Origin: Catellatospora sp. TT07R-123
GTDB lineage: Bacteria; Actinomycetota; Actinomycetes; Mycobacteriales; Micromonosporaceae
DNA: 64,000 nucleotides
Assembly: GCF_018327705.1 (NCBI RefSeq)
Contig: NZ_BNEM01000001.1
Location: 4,030,001-4,094,000, forward strand
Direction: 5' to 3'
Below the pieces are notes generated by a model. That model saw only the letters and a list, made by a program, of their open reading frames with translations. It was not told the origin of the DNA and searched no databases. Within the stretch, counting starts at the first letter, position 1. Every line of letters starts with the position of its first letter. The position numbers and the translations under genes were made by a program. Positions 20,035 through 29,735 of the stretch are shown here, one piece after another.

Positions 20035-21543
20035 TCAGTGCCAGGCGCTGATCGCGGTGTACAGCAGCTGCGGGGCGACGGTGAGCAGCACGCCCGCCGC
20101 CACGGCCGCGGTGAGCGCCGTCACCGGGGCCCAGCCGGGCGCGGCCGCGGTCGCGTCGCCGCCGCGGTAGAGCGCGGTGACGGGACGCCAGTAGACGGCG
20201 AGGCCCGCGACCGAGACCAGGGCGACCAGCACCGCCAGGCGGTACGAGTCGACGTCGACCAGCGCCTGCACCACCGTGATCTTCGCGAACAGCCCGGCCA
20301 GCACCGGCGGCAGTCCGGCCAGCCCGACCAGCGCGAACGCCAGCCCGGCGGCCCGCCACGGCGCGCCCCGGCCCAGCCCGCGCAGATCGTCGAGGCTGCC
20401 GCCGTCGGGCTCCCCCGGCCGCAGCGCCACCACCGCGCCGAACGCGGCGATCTCCAGCACGACGAAGAAGACCGCGTAGGCCAGCGCGGCGTCCATCAGG
20501 CCGATCGCCGGGCCCAGCGCCGCCAGCCCGGACACGCCGCCCAGCGGGGCGAGCACGAAGCCGGCCTGCGCCACCGACGACCACGCCAGCAGCCGCACGG
20601 TGCGGCTCTGGCGCAGCGCGCCCAGGGTGCCGAGCACCATCGACAGGGCCGCGAGCATCGCCAGCGCCACCCCCGCCGCCACGAACATGCCCCGGTCCGG
20701 GCCGTTCGGGCCGTTCTGGAGGACGCCCTGGAGCACGATCAGGATCGCGGCCACGCCACCGAGCTTCGAGGCGGTGGACAGGAACGCGGCGACCGGCACG
20801 GGCGCGCCGTCGTACGTGGCGGGCGCCCAGGCGTGCAGCGGTGCCGCGGCGACCTTGAAGCCGAGGCCGACCAGCACCAGGACCAGGCCGGTCAGCGCCA
20901 CCGGGTGCCATTCGGCGGGGATCTGCTCTGGCACCGAGGTCAGGCCGCGCAGCTGGACGGTGCCGGTGGACAGGTAGAGCAGGGCGGCGCCGAGCAGGCT
21001 GACCGCCGTGGCCACCACGCTGTTGGCGAAGAAGGTGACCGACGCGGCCGAGGCCTCGGACTGGCGCCGCCGGTGCAGGGCGACCAGGACGTACAGCGGG
21101 ACGGTCAGCGTCTCCAGGGCCACGATCAGGGTGATCAGGTCACCGGCGCCGGCCAGCGCGACACCGCCGGTCATGGCGCTGGTCAGCAGGAACACCGCCT
21201 CCCCCACCGGCGCCTCGCCCCGGCGCAGGGCCGGTGCCCACAGCAGCAGCGCGGCGGCGGTCAGCGCGACGACCACGACGGCGACCACCCGGGCCCGGCC
21301 GTCGTAGACGTACGCGCAGTCGACGGGGAAGATCGCGTCGCCGCCGGTGGAGGTGCCCGCGCAGAGGACGCTGCCCGCCTGGCGGGCCGGGGTGGCCAGC
21401 GCCGCGGCGAGCGTCACCAGGGTCCCGCCGAGCGCCACCGCGTACGGCACGCGCCAGCGTCCGGGGGCGAACAGGTCGGACAGCAGGGCCAGCACCACCG
21501 TGGCCGCGGCGGCCACCAGGGGTGTCAACGGGGACCAGGTCAC
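20035..21543 (-). CDS. nuoN: NADH-quinone oxidoreductase subunit N
   Basis: Proton-pumping antiporter-like subunit of complex I, 502 residues and about 14 membrane helices. Typical segments are visible: DLITLIVALETLTVPLYVL, a conserved lysine in GLGFKVAAAPLHAWAPATYDGAP, and FLSTASKLGG. The GTG start overlaps the nuoM stop by 4 nt (GTGA), so the two are translationally coupled. It is the last gene of the nuo cluster; the 130 nt after it hold no clear terminator. Confidence 0.95.
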   Translation of the reverse strand: MTWSPLTPLVAAAATVVLALLSDLFAPGRWRVPYAVALGGTLVTLAAALATPARQAGSVLCAGTSTGGDAIFPVDCAYVYDGRARVVAVVVVALTAAALLLWAPALRRGEAPVGEAVFLLTSAMTGGVALAGAGDLITLIVALETLTVPLYVLVALHRRRQSEASAASVTFFANSVVATAVSLLGAALLYLSTGTVQLRGLTSVPEQIPAEWHPVALTGLVLVLVGLGFKVAAAPLHAWAPATYDGAPVPVAAFLSTASKLGGVAAILIVLQGVLQNGPNGPDRGMFVAAGVALAMLAALSMVLGTLGALRQSRTVRLLAWSSVAQAGFVLAPLGGVSGLAALGPAIGLMDAALAYAVFFVVLEIAAFGAVVALRPGEPDGGSLDDLRGLGRGAPWRAAGLAFALVGLAGLPPVLAGLFAKITVVQALVDVDSYRLAVLVALVSVAGLAVYWRPVTALYRGGDATAAAPGWAPVTALTAAVAAGVLLTVAPQLLYTAISAWH

Positions 21544-23030
21544 GGTGCCACCCCCATGGTCAGGGCGTCGACCGCACCGGCCGACGCGGTCAGCACCAGC
21601 CCCGGCAGCACGCCGATCAGCAGCGCGAGCAGCACCAGCGGCGCCCAGGCCAGCACTTCGGGCACGTGCACCTCGGCCGCGCCCGCCAGCGCCGGAGCGG
21701 CCGGGCCGTGGCTGACCCGGCGCAGCAGCCGCAGCAGGTACGCCGCGGTCAGCGCCCCGCCGATCGCGGCCAGCACCGCCAGCACCAGCCAGCCGGTGCC
21801 GCCGAGCCGCACCGCCGCGACGACGGCGAACGCCTCGCCCCAGAACCCGGCCAGGCCGGGCAGGCCGAGGCTGCCCAGCGCCGCCAGGCCGAGGATGCCC
21901 GCCAGCCACGGCTGGCGCTCGCGCAGCCCGCCGAGGTCGCCCAGCAGGCCGGTGTGCGCCCGGTCCTTGATCGCCCCGGCCAGGAAGAACAGCAGGCCGG
22001 TCAGGACGCCGTGCGCGATGTTGCCGATCAGGGCGGCCTGCACGCCGATGGCGCTGCCCGCGGCCCCCGCGGCGATGCCGAGCAGCACGAAGCCCATGTG
22101 CCCGACCGACGAGTACGCGATGAGCCGCTTGAGTTCCGTCTGCCGCAGGCAGACCAGCGACCCGATCAGGATGGCCGTGACGGCCAGCGCCCCGAGCAGT
22201 GTCGCGAAGCTCGCCGCGCCCTGCGGGGTGACGCCGAGCCCGACCCGGATCAGCCCGTACGTGCCCATCTTCAGCAGCACGCCGGCCAGGATGACGCTGC
22301 CGACGGTCGGGGCCTCGGTGTGCGCGTCGGGCAGCCAGGTGTGCAGCGGCCACAGCGGGCTCTTCACCGCGAAGGCCAGCGCGAACAGTCCGAAGATCCA
22401 CAGCTGGGCGGTGTGGCCGAGGGAGGGCTGGGCGGTCAGCGATACCAGATCGGCGGTGTCGGTCTGCGCGACCACCGCGACCACGCCGACCAGCAGCAGC
22501 ACCGACCCGGCCAGGGTGTAGAGCGCGAACTTCAGCGCGGCCGCGCGGCGGGCCGGGCCGCCCCAGCCCGCGATGACCGCCGCCATCGGCAGCAGCACCA
22601 CCTCGAAGGCGAGGAAGAACAGCACCAGGTTCAGGGCCAGGAAGGTGCCGAGGATGCCGACCTCGATCACCAGCAGCAGCGCCGCCAGCAGATGCGCCCG
22701 GTCGGGGCGCTGCCACAGCAGGAAACCGCAGCACAGCAGGGTCAGCAGCGCGGTGAGCAGCACCAGGGGGTAGGAGATCCCGTCGACGCCCAGTTGCAGC
22801 CGCAGGTGCAGCGCGGGCACCCAGGACAGGTCGACGGCGTGCCACGGGTGGATGCCGCGGCCCGGGGGCGCCGGTGCCCGGTCGAAGCCCAGCGGCACCG
22901 CCAGCAGCAGCGTCAGCGCGGAGACCGCCGTGGCCGCGACCACCCCGGCGCGGCCGCGCAGCGCGGCGGCCAGCACGGCTCCGGCCAGCGGCACCGCCAG
23001 CAGGCCGATCAGGAGAACCGAGTCGCTCAT
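21540..23030 (-). CDS. nuoM: NADH-quinone oxidoreductase subunit M
   Basis: Antiporter-like subunit, 496 residues from ATG 23030 (MSDSVLLIGLLAVPLAG), with a GGGGA ribosome site. The signature stretch [20 protein letters not shown] with its conserved Lys and the FLAFEVVLLPM helix (conserved Glu) are present. The frame is open further upstream, but MSDS is the natural start. It overlaps nuoN by 4 nt and follows nuoL by 76 nt. Confidence 0.95.
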   Translation of the reverse strand: MSDSVLLIGLLAVPLAGAVLAAALRGRAGVVAATAVSALTLLLAVPLGFDRAPAPPGRGIHPWHAVDLSWVPALHLRLQLGVDGISYPLVLLTALLTLLCCGFLLWQRPDRAHLLAALLLVIEVGILGTFLALNLVLFFLAFEVVLLPMAAVIAGWGGPARRAAALKFALYTLAGSVLLLVGVVAVVAQTDTADLVSLTAQPSLGHTAQLWIFGLFALAFAVKSPLWPLHTWLPDAHTEAPTVGSVILAGVLLKMGTYGLIRVGLGVTPQGAASFATLLGALAVTAILIGSLVCLRQTELKRLIAYSSVGHMGFVLLGIAAGAAGSAIGVQAALIGNIAHGVLTGLLFFLAGAIKDRAHTGLLGDLGGLRERQPWLAGILGLAALGSLGLPGLAGFWGEAFAVVAAVRLGGTGWLVLAVLAAIGGALTAAYLLRLLRRVSHGPAAPALAGAAEVHVPEVLAWAPLVLLALLIGVLPGLVLTASAGAVDALTMGVAP

Positions 23031-23106
23031 GCCGGTTCCCCGCTGCGCGAGCAACCGGCATGAGGCACAGGCCGCGCTGAGCCCATTGTTCGCTCGCTCC
23101 GCTCGC

Positions 23107-24876
23107 TCATCCGAACATCACCGCCGTAACCGTCACGACCACCGCGCCGAGCAGCACGGCCGCGAGTGCGCGCGGCAGCGGGGCGCGGTGCCAGGCGACG
23201 ACCTCGCCACCGGCCGCGACGGTGGCCCGGCCCAGGCCGTTGACCGCGCCGTCGACCCCGGCCGTGTCGATCGCGGTGACCGCGCGGGCCAGCGCCCGCA
23301 CCGGGCGCACCACCAGCGCGTCCTGCACCGCGTCCAGCCCGAGCCCGCTCGCCAGGAACGGACCGGCACTGCCCAGCACCTGCGCCGGGTCGCCTGCACC
23401 GGCGCGGCGCCAACCCCACCAGGCGGCCCACCCGCCGAGCACGGCCAGCGCCAGTGGCAGCAGGACGGCGAGGTCGAGGTGGATCAGGTCCGAGGTGGTC
23501 AGCAGCACGCCGATGCCGAGCCCGGCCGACGGGACCGCCAGCAGCACCAGCGGGCCGCGCAGCCACCAGTTCGGCTCGTGCGCGTGCGCGGTGTGCTCGC
23601 TGCCGCGGCCGAAGAAGACGCGCAGCCAGGCGCGGGTGGCATACCAGGCGGTCAGCGCGACGCCGACCAGCGCGACGGCCCACAGCACCGGCTGCTCGTG
23701 CAGGGAGCCGACGACGGCCTCCTTGCTGAAGAAGCCGACCAGGGGCGGCAGGCCCGCGAGCGAGCCGAGGCCGATCGTCATGGTCCAGAACGTCCACGGC
23801 ATCGGCCTGCGCAGCGCGCCCATCCGCGACATCAGGTTGCTGCCCACCGCGTGGATCACCGATCCGGCGCACAGGAACAGCAGCGCCTTGAACGCGGCGT
23901 GCGCGAGCAGGTGGAACAGGGCCGCGTTCACCGCGCCCACCGACAGCGCCGCCATCATGTAGCCCAGCTGCGACACCGTCGACCAGGCCAGCACCCGCTT
24001 GAGGTCGTCGGCGGCGGTGGCGGCCAGCGTCCCGAGCAGCAGCGTGATCGCGGCACTGGCGCCGAGCACGATCCGTGCGGCCGGCGCGGCCTCGAACACC
24101 GGGTAGAGGCGGGCGACGACGTACACCCCGGCGGCGACCATCGTCGCGGCATGGATCAGGGCCGAGATCGGGGTCGGGCCGGCCATCGCGTCGGGCAGCC
24201 AGGTGTGCAGCGGGAACTGGGCGCTCTTGCCGAACACGCCCGCCAGCAGCAGCAGCGCCGCCGCGGTGACCGTGCCGGTGCCCATCGTCGGCACCGCGGC
24301 CAGCACCTTCGTGAGCTGGAAGCTGCCCGCGTGCACGCCGAGCAGGGCGATGCCGAGCAGGAAGCCCACGTCGCCGACCCGGGTCACCAGGAACGCCTTG
24401 ACGGCGGCGCGCGGCGCCTCGGGCAGGGCGCGGTCGTGCGCGATCAGCAGGTACGAGCAGGCGCCCATGACCTCCCAGCCGATCAGCAGCAGGATCAGGT
24501 CGCCGGAGCACACCACGGTCAGCATCGCCGCCGTGAAGATCGAGATCTGGGCCGCGTACGGCCCGTACCGCTCGTCGCCGTGCAGGTAGCCGTTGGAGTA
24601 CACCTGCACGCACAGCGCCACCACGGCCACCGCCAGCGCCACCAGCAGCGCCCGCGTGTCCAGCAGCGACGTCAGCGTCACGGAGAGGTCCCCGAAGCCG
24701 GCCCAGGAGCGGGTCTGCTCGCCGGTCGTCCCGCGCGCCAGCAGCGCGACCACCGCGATCAGGCTCGCGGCCGCCCCGGCGATGCCCAGCGCCGCCGCGA
24801 CGGGGCGATTCCGCATGGGCACCAGCAGGCCGACCAGCCCGCACAGCAGCGGGGCCAGCACCAGCAGCTCGGTCAT
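23107..24876 (-). CDS. nuoL: NADH-quinone oxidoreductase subunit L
   Basis: Largest antiporter-like subunit, 589 residues. The motif [32 protein letters not shown] (residues about 215-245) and [15 protein letters not shown] are typical; the long C-terminal amphipathic region is shorter than in E. coli NuoL (613 aa). The ATG overlaps the nuoK stop (ATGA). The 76-nt gap before nuoM contains a short GAGCGAGC inverted repeat. Confidence 0.95.
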   Translation of the reverse strand: MTELLVLAPLLCGLVGLLVPMRNRPVAAALGIAGAAASLIAVVALLARGTTGEQTRSWAGFGDLSVTLTSLLDTRALLVALAVAVVALCVQVYSNGYLHGDERYGPYAAQISIFTAAMLTVVCSGDLILLLIGWEVMGACSYLLIAHDRALPEAPRAAVKAFLVTRVGDVGFLLGIALLGVHAGSFQLTKVLAAVPTMGTGTVTAAALLLLAGVFGKSAQFPLHTWLPDAMAGPTPISALIHAATMVAAGVYVVARLYPVFEAAPAARIVLGASAAITLLLGTLAATAADDLKRVLAWSTVSQLGYMMAALSVGAVNAALFHLLAHAAFKALLFLCAGSVIHAVGSNLMSRMGALRRPMPWTFWTMTIGLGSLAGLPPLVGFFSKEAVVGSLHEQPVLWAVALVGVALTAWYATRAWLRVFFGRGSEHTAHAHEPNWWLRGPLVLLAVPSAGLGIGVLLTTSDLIHLDLAVLLPLALAVLGGWAAWWGWRRAGAGDPAQVLGSAGPFLASGLGLDAVQDALVVRPVRALARAVTAIDTAGVDGAVNGLGRATVAAGGEVVAWHRAPLPRALAAVLLGAVVVTVTAVMFG

Positions 24877-25235
24877 CGCGTCGGCTCCTCGTCGAGCACG
24901 GGCGCGGGCGCCGGATCGGGCGCCGCTGCGGTGCCCGGCTCGTCCAGCGGCACCTGGTCGATGTTGATGTCGCGGCGCAGCCGGAACAGCCGCAGCACCA
25001 GCGCCAGGCCGACACCGACCTCGGCGGCCGCGAGCACGATCACGAACAGGGTGAACACCTGGCCGGTCACCTTCGGGCGCAGCACGTCGCCGGTGACCAG
25101 GATCAGGTTGACGGCGTTGAGCATCAGCTCGACCGACATCAGCACCAGCACCGCGTTGCGCCGCCGCAGCACGCCGTACGTGCCGAGGCCGAACAGCAGG
25201 GCCGCGGTCACCAGCGGGATCACCGGGCGGATCAT
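24873..25235 (-). CDS. nuoK: NADH-quinone oxidoreductase subunit K
   Basis: Three-helix membrane subunit, 120 residues, longer than the usual 100 because of a C-terminal Pro/Ala/Asp-rich tail of about 20 residues. The core [16 protein letters not shown] and [13 protein letters not shown] carry the two conserved membrane glutamates. It overlaps nuoJ by 4 nt (ATGA) and nuoL by 4 nt. Confidence 0.94.
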   Translation of the reverse strand: MIRPVIPLVTAALLFGLGTYGVLRRRNAVLVLMSVELMLNAVNLILVTGDVLRPKVTGQVFTLFVIVLAAAEVGVGLALVLRLFRLRRDINIDQVPLDEPGTAAAPDPAPAPVLDEEPTR

Positions 25236-25729
25236 CGGGCCGTCTCCCGCCGCGAGAGCACGATCGCGCCGACCAGCGCCGCCAGCAGCAGCACCGACAG
25301 CACCTCGAACGGCAGCGCCCAGTCGTCGAAGATCGCGGTGCCCAGCTTCTGCGCGGTGCCGGGCGCCGGAGCCGGGACGGTCAGCCGCCCGAACGCGGCG
25401 GCGAACAGCCCGGCCAGGCCCAGCCCGGCGGCGGCGCCGACCAGCAGCGCGGGCAGCAGCGGGCGGTCCAGGTCGGGGCTGCGCCCGATCGGGGCGCGGG
25501 TCAGCATCACCGCGAACAGCAGCAGCACCACCACGGCGCCGACGTAGATGAGCACCTGCACCCAGGCCGCGAACTCCGCCCCGAGCAGCAGGAACTCGAC
25601 CGCGACCGCGCCGAGCGCGACGACCAGCCACAACCCGGCGCGGACCAGCTGCTTCGTGCTCACCACCGCGACCCCGCCGGCGACGGCGAGCAGGCCCGCG
25701 ACGGTGAGCGCCACGTCCAGCAGCGTCAC
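25232..25729 (-). CDS. nuoJ: NADH-quinone oxidoreductase subunit J
   Basis: Membrane subunit of 165 residues with five helices. [28 protein letters not shown] contains the pi-bulge region typical of NuoJ. The GTG start overlaps the nuoI stop by 4 nt and its stop overlaps nuoK, so J, K and L form a tightly coupled run. Confidence 0.94.
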   Translation of the reverse strand: MTLLDVALTVAGLLAVAGGVAVVSTKQLVRAGLWLVVALGAVAVEFLLLGAEFAAWVQVLIYVGAVVVLLLFAVMLTRAPIGRSPDLDRPLLPALLVGAAAGLGLAGLFAAAFGRLTVPAPAPGTAQKLGTAIFDDWALPFEVLSVLLLAALVGAIVLSRRETAR

Positions 25730-26235
25730 GAGGTGCCTGCCCGCTTGGCCACGGCGGTCTCCTCCTTCGACGGCTCACCGTGGGGGTCGTGCGGCGGCGG
25801 GGGCGGCACGGTGGCCATCCACTCGCCGAGGCGGTCCTTGTCGTGCAGCAGGTCGCGGATGTCGTACTCGGCGTACTCGAACTCGGGCGACCAGTAGAGG
25901 GCGTCGAACGGGCACACCTCGATGCAGATCCCGCAGTACATGCACAGCGAGAAGTCGATGTCGAAGCGGTCGAGCACGTTGCGCTGGCGCGGGCGGGCCG
26001 CGCCGGGCACGACGACCTCTTCCTTGTGCGAGTCGATGTAGATGCACCAGTCGGGACACTCGCGCGAGCAGAGCATGCAGACCGTGCAGTTCTCCTCCCG
26101 CAGCGCGATCACGCCGCGCGAGCGGGGCGGCAGCTCGGGAGCCACGTCCGGGTACTGCTGCGTGATGCTCGGCGCGACGAGCGTCTTGAGCGTGACAGCC
26201 AGCCCCTTGCCCAGTCCCGCGCCAGGAATGCTCAT
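25726..26235 (-). CDS. nuoI: NADH-quinone oxidoreductase subunit I (2x 4Fe-4S ferredoxin)
   Basis: Peripheral-arm iron-sulfur subunit, 169 residues. Two complete 4Fe-4S motifs are visible: [12 protein letters not shown] and [15 protein letters not shown] at 26235 ([11 protein letters not shown]) is preferred because AGGATGG lies upstream; an ATG at 26244 adds three residues. The C-terminus carries a proline-rich extension. It couples to nuoJ through a GTGA overlap and is separated from nuoH by 105 nt of repeat-bearing DNA. Confidence 0.95.
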   Translation of the reverse strand: MSIPGAGLGKGLAVTLKTLVAPSITQQYPDVAPELPPRSRGVIALREENCTVCMLCSRECPDWCIYIDSHKEEVVVPGAARPRQRNVLDRFDIDFSLCMYCGICIEVCPFDALYWSPEFEYAEYDIRDLLHDKDRLGEWMATVPPPPPHDPHGEPSKEETAVAKRAGTS

Positions 26236-26292
26236 ACGCACCATCCTGCCGTGTCGCCGTCCCCCGCGCGAGTAGGAGCCCGTCCTGGCGGT

Positions 26293-26340
26293 GGAGAAGG
26301 CGCCCTTCCTCCACGTGAACCGAGGAGAAGGCGCCCTTCC
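26293..26340. repeat. Two copies of a palindromic 17-bp unit between nuoH and nuoI
   Basis: GGAGAAGGCGCCCTTCC occurs at 26293-26309 and 26324-26340, each containing the palindrome GAAGGCGCCCTTC-like core. The second copy abuts the nuoH stop codon. Related GAAGGGCACCTT elements lie after proB (35357-35402) and after rhlE (47115-47158), so this looks like a dispersed small intergenic repeat. Confidence 0.8.
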
Positions 26341-27297
26341 CTACTGGAGGGCGATGCGCACGGCGGCGGTGAGGACGAGCTGCGCGAGTGCCACGGGCAC
26401 CAGCACCAGCCAGCACAGCCGCTGCAACTGGTCCTCCCGCAGCCGCGGCCACGCGACCCGCAGCCAGATCACCACGAACGCGACCAGCCCCGTCTTCAGC
26501 AGCATCCACAGCCAGCCGACCGAGTCGGCCCACGGCCCGTGCCAGCCGCCGAGGAACAGCGCGGCGGTCAGCGCCGAGATCACGACGATGCCGACGTACT
26601 CGGCGAGCAGGAAGAAGGCGAAGCGCAGGCCGGTGTATTCGGTGAGGTAGCCGAAGACCAGCTCCGAGTCGGCGATCGGCATGTCGAACGGGGGGCGGCG
26701 GATCTCGGCCAGGCCCGCCACGAAGAAGACGACCATCGCCGGGAGCTGCCACAGCAGCCACCAGGGCCGCCACGACGCCACGATCTCAGGCAGGCTCAGC
26801 GAGCCGGCGGCCATCGCGACGCTGGCGGCGGCGAGCACGAACGGCAGCTCGTACCCGAGCAGCTGGGCGGCGGCGCGCAGCCCGCCGAGCAGGGCGTACT
26901 TGTTCGCCGACGACCACGCCGCCATCAGCACCGCGACCACGCCTACGCCCACGATCGCGAGCACGAAGAACAGGCCCACGTCGAGCGGCTGCCCGACCAG
27001 GTCGCCCGGCCCGAGCGGGATCACGAGCAGCACCAGCAGGTACGGCAGCAGCGCCACCGCCGGGGCCAGCCGGAACACCGGCCCGTCGGCCTCGCGCGGG
27101 GTCAGGTCCTCCTTCTGCGCGAACTTGACCCCGTCGGCGATGAGCTGCGCCCAACCGTGGAAGGCCCCGGCGTACATCGGGCCGACCCGGGCCTGCATGT
27201 GCGCCATCACCTTGTGCTCGGTCTGCCCGACCAGCAGCGGCAGCGTCAGGAACGCCACCGCGACCAGCACCACCCGCAGCACGATCTCCCACGTCAT
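26341..27297 (-). CDS. nuoH: NADH-quinone oxidoreductase subunit H
   Basis: Membrane subunit at the junction with the peripheral arm, 318 residues and eight helices. Diagnostic parts are QTEHKVMAHMQARVGPMYAG, the loop LAEIRRPPFDMPIADSELVFGYLTEYTG and AEYVGIVVIS. The usual ERK in the first loop is TEHK here. The ATG overlaps the nuoC stop by 4 nt. Its stop touches the palindromic repeat. Confidence 0.95.
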   Translation of the reverse strand: MTWEIVLRVVLVAVAFLTLPLLVGQTEHKVMAHMQARVGPMYAGAFHGWAQLIADGVKFAQKEDLTPREADGPVFRLAPAVALLPYLLVLLVIPLGPGDLVGQPLDVGLFFVLAIVGVGVVAVLMAAWSSANKYALLGGLRAAAQLLGYELPFVLAAASVAMAAGSLSLPEIVASWRPWWLLWQLPAMVVFFVAGLAEIRRPPFDMPIADSELVFGYLTEYTGLRFAFFLLAEYVGIVVISALTAALFLGGWHGPWADSVGWLWMLLKTGLVAFVVIWLRVAWPRLREDQLQRLCWLVLVPVALAQLVLTAAVRIALQ

Positions 27298-27854
27298 GAC
27301 GCCGGCCCCCACTCCCCCGGCGCGGGCACGCCGGGCGGGCGGACCGCCTGGCGCCTGGTGCCGGTCTCGGACTCGCCCGGTTCCTTGGCCCCCGGCCACG
27401 GCTTGGCGACCCGGCTGGCCAGCACGAAGCTCTTGCGCAGCGGGTGGCCCTCGAACTCCGGCGGCAGCAGCAGCGGCTCCAGCTCACCGGGGAAGCCGAT
27501 GCCGAACATCTCGTACGTCTCCCGCTCGTGCCAGGCCGCGCCCGGGTACACCGGCACCGCCGAGGCCAGCGTCGGGGCGTCGGCGGGCACCCGGGTGCGC
27601 AGCAGCACCCCGTGCCGGGCGACGGTCGACCACAGGTGCGCCACCACGTCGAACCCGGCGTCGAGCTCGTCCACAGCGGTCAGCCAGTCGAAGAAGTCGC
27701 AGCCCAGCCCGTCGCGGGCGGCGGCCAGCGCCACCGGCCACGCCTGCGGCGGCACGTCGACGACGGCCCGCGCGTACGCGCCGCCGCTCGACACGCCCGC
27801 CTGCGCGCCCTCGACGAGCCGTGTCAGGTGTGCCCCGATCTCCTCCGGCGTCAT
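27294..27854 (-). CDS. nuoC: NADH-quinone oxidoreductase subunit C (30 kDa)
   Basis: Peripheral-arm subunit, 186 residues from ATG 27854 (MTPEEIGAHLTRLV), with AGGA 8 nt upstream; an ATG at 27863 adds three residues. The family signature is clear: AAWHERETYEMFGIGFPGE followed by EGHPLRKSFVL. No nuoD follows or is fused to it: the next gene is nuoH. Upstream, the strand is interrupted by a plus-strand ECF sigma gene before nuoB. Confidence 0.93.
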   Translation of the reverse strand: MTPEEIGAHLTRLVEGAQAGVSSGGAYARAVVDVPPQAWPVALAAARDGLGCDFFDWLTAVDELDAGFDVVAHLWSTVARHGVLLRTRVPADAPTLASAVPVYPGAAWHERETYEMFGIGFPGELEPLLLPPEFEGHPLRKSFVLASRVAKPWPGAKEPGESETGTRRQAVRPPGVPAPGEWGPAS

Positions 27855-27963
27855 GCCCGGCATCCTATGCCCGCCGGTGCCCGCCGCTCGACCACTCGCT
27901 TGCGCACCGGGATTGGCGAGCCCCGTTATGCTGCGGCCACCCCGACAACTCCAGGAGCAGACC

Positions 27964-28461
27964 GTGACCGGACACCGCGACTTCGCGGAGTTCTACGGCG
28001 CGGTGTTCCACCGGCTGGCCACCTCGCTCTATGTGCACACCCGCGACCTGGCCGAGGCTCAGGACGTGGTGCAGGAGGCGATGATCCGGGCGCTGTCGCG
28101 CTGGCCGAGCATCCAGGACGAGCAGCCCGAGGCGTGGGTGCGGCGCACCGCGTGGAACCTGGCGACCAGCCGCTGGCGCCGGATGCGGCGCGGCCTGGAG
28201 CTGGTCACCCGGGGCCGGGTGGAGGACACCACGGCCGGGCCCGAGCCGGACCGGGTCGCGATCGTCGCGGCGCTGGCCCTGCTGCCCGAGCGGCAGCGGC
28301 AGGCCGTCATCCTGCACCATCTGGAGGATCTGCCGGTCGCCGAGGTCGCGGAGGTCATCGGGGTGGCCGAGGGGACGGTCAAGTCCTGGCTGCACCGGGC
28401 GCGGACGACGCTGGCCGGGCACCTGGCCGACGAGCACGCGGAGGAGGTGGACCGTGTCTGA
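27964..28461 (+). CDS. ECF-type RNA polymerase sigma factor (SigE/SigM-like subfamily)
   Basis: Extracytoplasmic-function sigma factor of 165 residues from GTG 27964, with CAGGAG 6 nt before it. Region 2 (DLAEAQDVVQEAMIRALSRWPSI, then EAWVRRTAWNLATSRWRR) and region 4 (LPERQRQAVILHHLEDLPVAEVAEVIGVAEGTVKSWLHRARTTL) are complete. The gene overlaps the next by 8 nt. It is divergent from nuoC and lies between nuoB and nuoC, which would normally be adjacent. Confidence 0.92.
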   Translation: MTGHRDFAEFYGAVFHRLATSLYVHTRDLAEAQDVVQEAMIRALSRWPSIQDEQPEAWVRRTAWNLATSRWRRMRRGLELVTRGRVEDTTAGPEPDRVAIVAALALLPERQRQAVILHHLEDLPVAEVAEVIGVAEGTVKSWLHRARTTLAGHLADEHAEEVDRV

Positions 28462-29158
28462 CCGCGACCCGCTGCGCGACGCGCTGGCCGGGACCGCCGA
28501 CGCGGTGCGGCCGTTGCTCACCCCGCCCGGGGCGGACGCGGCGCGGCGCACGCTGCGGCGCCGCAGGCGCACCCGGCCCGCCGCCGCGGCCGTGCTCGCC
28601 GTGGTCGCGGTGCTCGGCCTGAGCCCGCTGATACCCGGCCGAGGCGGCCTTCCCGCGGTGGACACCAGCCCTTCGCCGGCTGGATCGTCGAACCCGTGGT
28701 GGTCGGTGGCGTCCGATTCCGCCGGCCCGAGCCTGTCGCCCAGCGAGGTGCTCAAGGGGGGAGCGCAGGCCCCGGGATCGCCGCAGCCAAAGGGAACCCC
28801 ACGCTGTGTCAAGCGCGGGTACGTCTGGATCACCGGGCCCGGCGATCGCGGTTACCAGCTGTCCGGCATCGAGCAGGGCCAGCTCTACTACCGCATCTGC
28901 CCCGGTGAGACGATCCGCGTCTTCTGGGCGCAGTACCGCTACGAGCCCGACGGGTCGCAGAAGCTGTACGCCTCGCACGTCTACCTGCTCACCTACGCGA
29001 ACCCGACCGTGTACGCCACGATCGACGAGCCTGCGGACTGCCACGGCGACCTGTACTTCGTCGCGGGCGGGCGATCGATCCGGCAGACCATCGCGCGAGG
29101 AGACCAGAACGCCTACGGCGACGACGCGCTGTCCGCCACGTTCTGGACGCCGTGCTGA
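28454..29158 (+). CDS. Single-pass membrane protein coupled to the ECF sigma factor
   Basis: Protein of 234 residues: a cytoplasmic N-terminus of about 50 residues rich in Arg, one membrane helix (AAAAVLAVVAVLGLSPLI), a Ser/Pro linker, and an exported domain of about 130 residues with four cysteines (CVKRGYVW, YRICPGET, ADCHGD, TPC). The GTG start overlaps the sigma gene by 8 nt. Position and topology suggest an anti-sigma or sigma-linked sensor, but no zinc-binding anti-sigma motif is seen, so the role is inferred from context only. Confidence 0.75.
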   Translation: MSDRDPLRDALAGTADAVRPLLTPPGADAARRTLRRRRRTRPAAAAVLAVVAVLGLSPLIPGRGGLPAVDTSPSPAGSSNPWWSVASDSAGPSLSPSEVLKGGAQAPGSPQPKGTPRCVKRGYVWITGPGDRGYQLSGIEQGQLYYRICPGETIRVFWAQYRYEPDGSQKLYASHVYLLTYANPTVYATIDEPADCHGDLYFVAGGRSIRQTIARGDQNAYGDDALSATFWTPC

Positions 29159-29167
29159 ACCGGACCG

Positions 29168-29689
29168 TCAGCGGCCCGGGTTGACCGGCGGCGCCAGCAG
29201 GGCGGCCGTGTCGGGACGGTGCACGCCGCCCAGGCCCGACTGCTCGGCGGCGATCTTCTCCTGGAGGCGCAGGATGCCGTGCAGCAGCGCCTCGGGGCGC
29301 GGCGGGCAGCCGGGGACGTACACGTCGACCGGGATGATCTGGTCGACGCCCTTGGTCACCGAGTACGAGTCCCAGTACGGCCCGCCGCAGTTGCTGCACG
29401 CCCCGAACGAGATGACGTACTTCGGCTCGGGCATCTGGTCGTAGAGCCGCTTGATGGCCGGGGCCATCTTGTCGGTGACCGTGCCCGACACGACCATCAG
29501 GTCGGCCTGGCGCGGCCCGTGCGCGAACGGGATCACGCCCAGCCGCATGAAGTCGTGGCGGCTCATGCTGCTGGCGATGAACTCGATCGCGCAGCAGGCC
29601 AGGCCGAAGTTGAACACCCACAGCGAGTAGCGCCGACCCCAGTTCAGCACGAACTTGATCGGGTCTCCGAGCACCGAGGGCAGGGCCAT
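29168..29689 (-). CDS. nuoB: NADH-quinone oxidoreductase subunit B
   Basis: Peripheral-arm subunit holding the N2 4Fe-4S cluster, 173 residues. All four ligands are visible: the paired cysteines in [17 protein letters not shown] and VPGCPPRPE. No nuoA precedes it and no nuoD is nearby. It is convergent with the plus-strand sigma-operon protein, whose stop is 9 nt away, so nuoB must be transcribed separately from nuoC-N. Confidence 0.94.
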   Translation of the reverse strand: MALPSVLGDPIKFVLNWGRRYSLWVFNFGLACCAIEFIASSMSRHDFMRLGVIPFAHGPRQADLMVVSGTVTDKMAPAIKRLYDQMPEPKYVISFGACSNCGGPYWDSYSVTKGVDQIIPVDVYVPGCPPRPEALLHGILRLQEKIAAEQSGLGGVHRPDTAALLAPPVNPGR

Positions 29690-29735
29690 GGGCCCAGCCT
29701 AGACCTCCACCGGTGCCCGGCCACAGACCCGCGGC

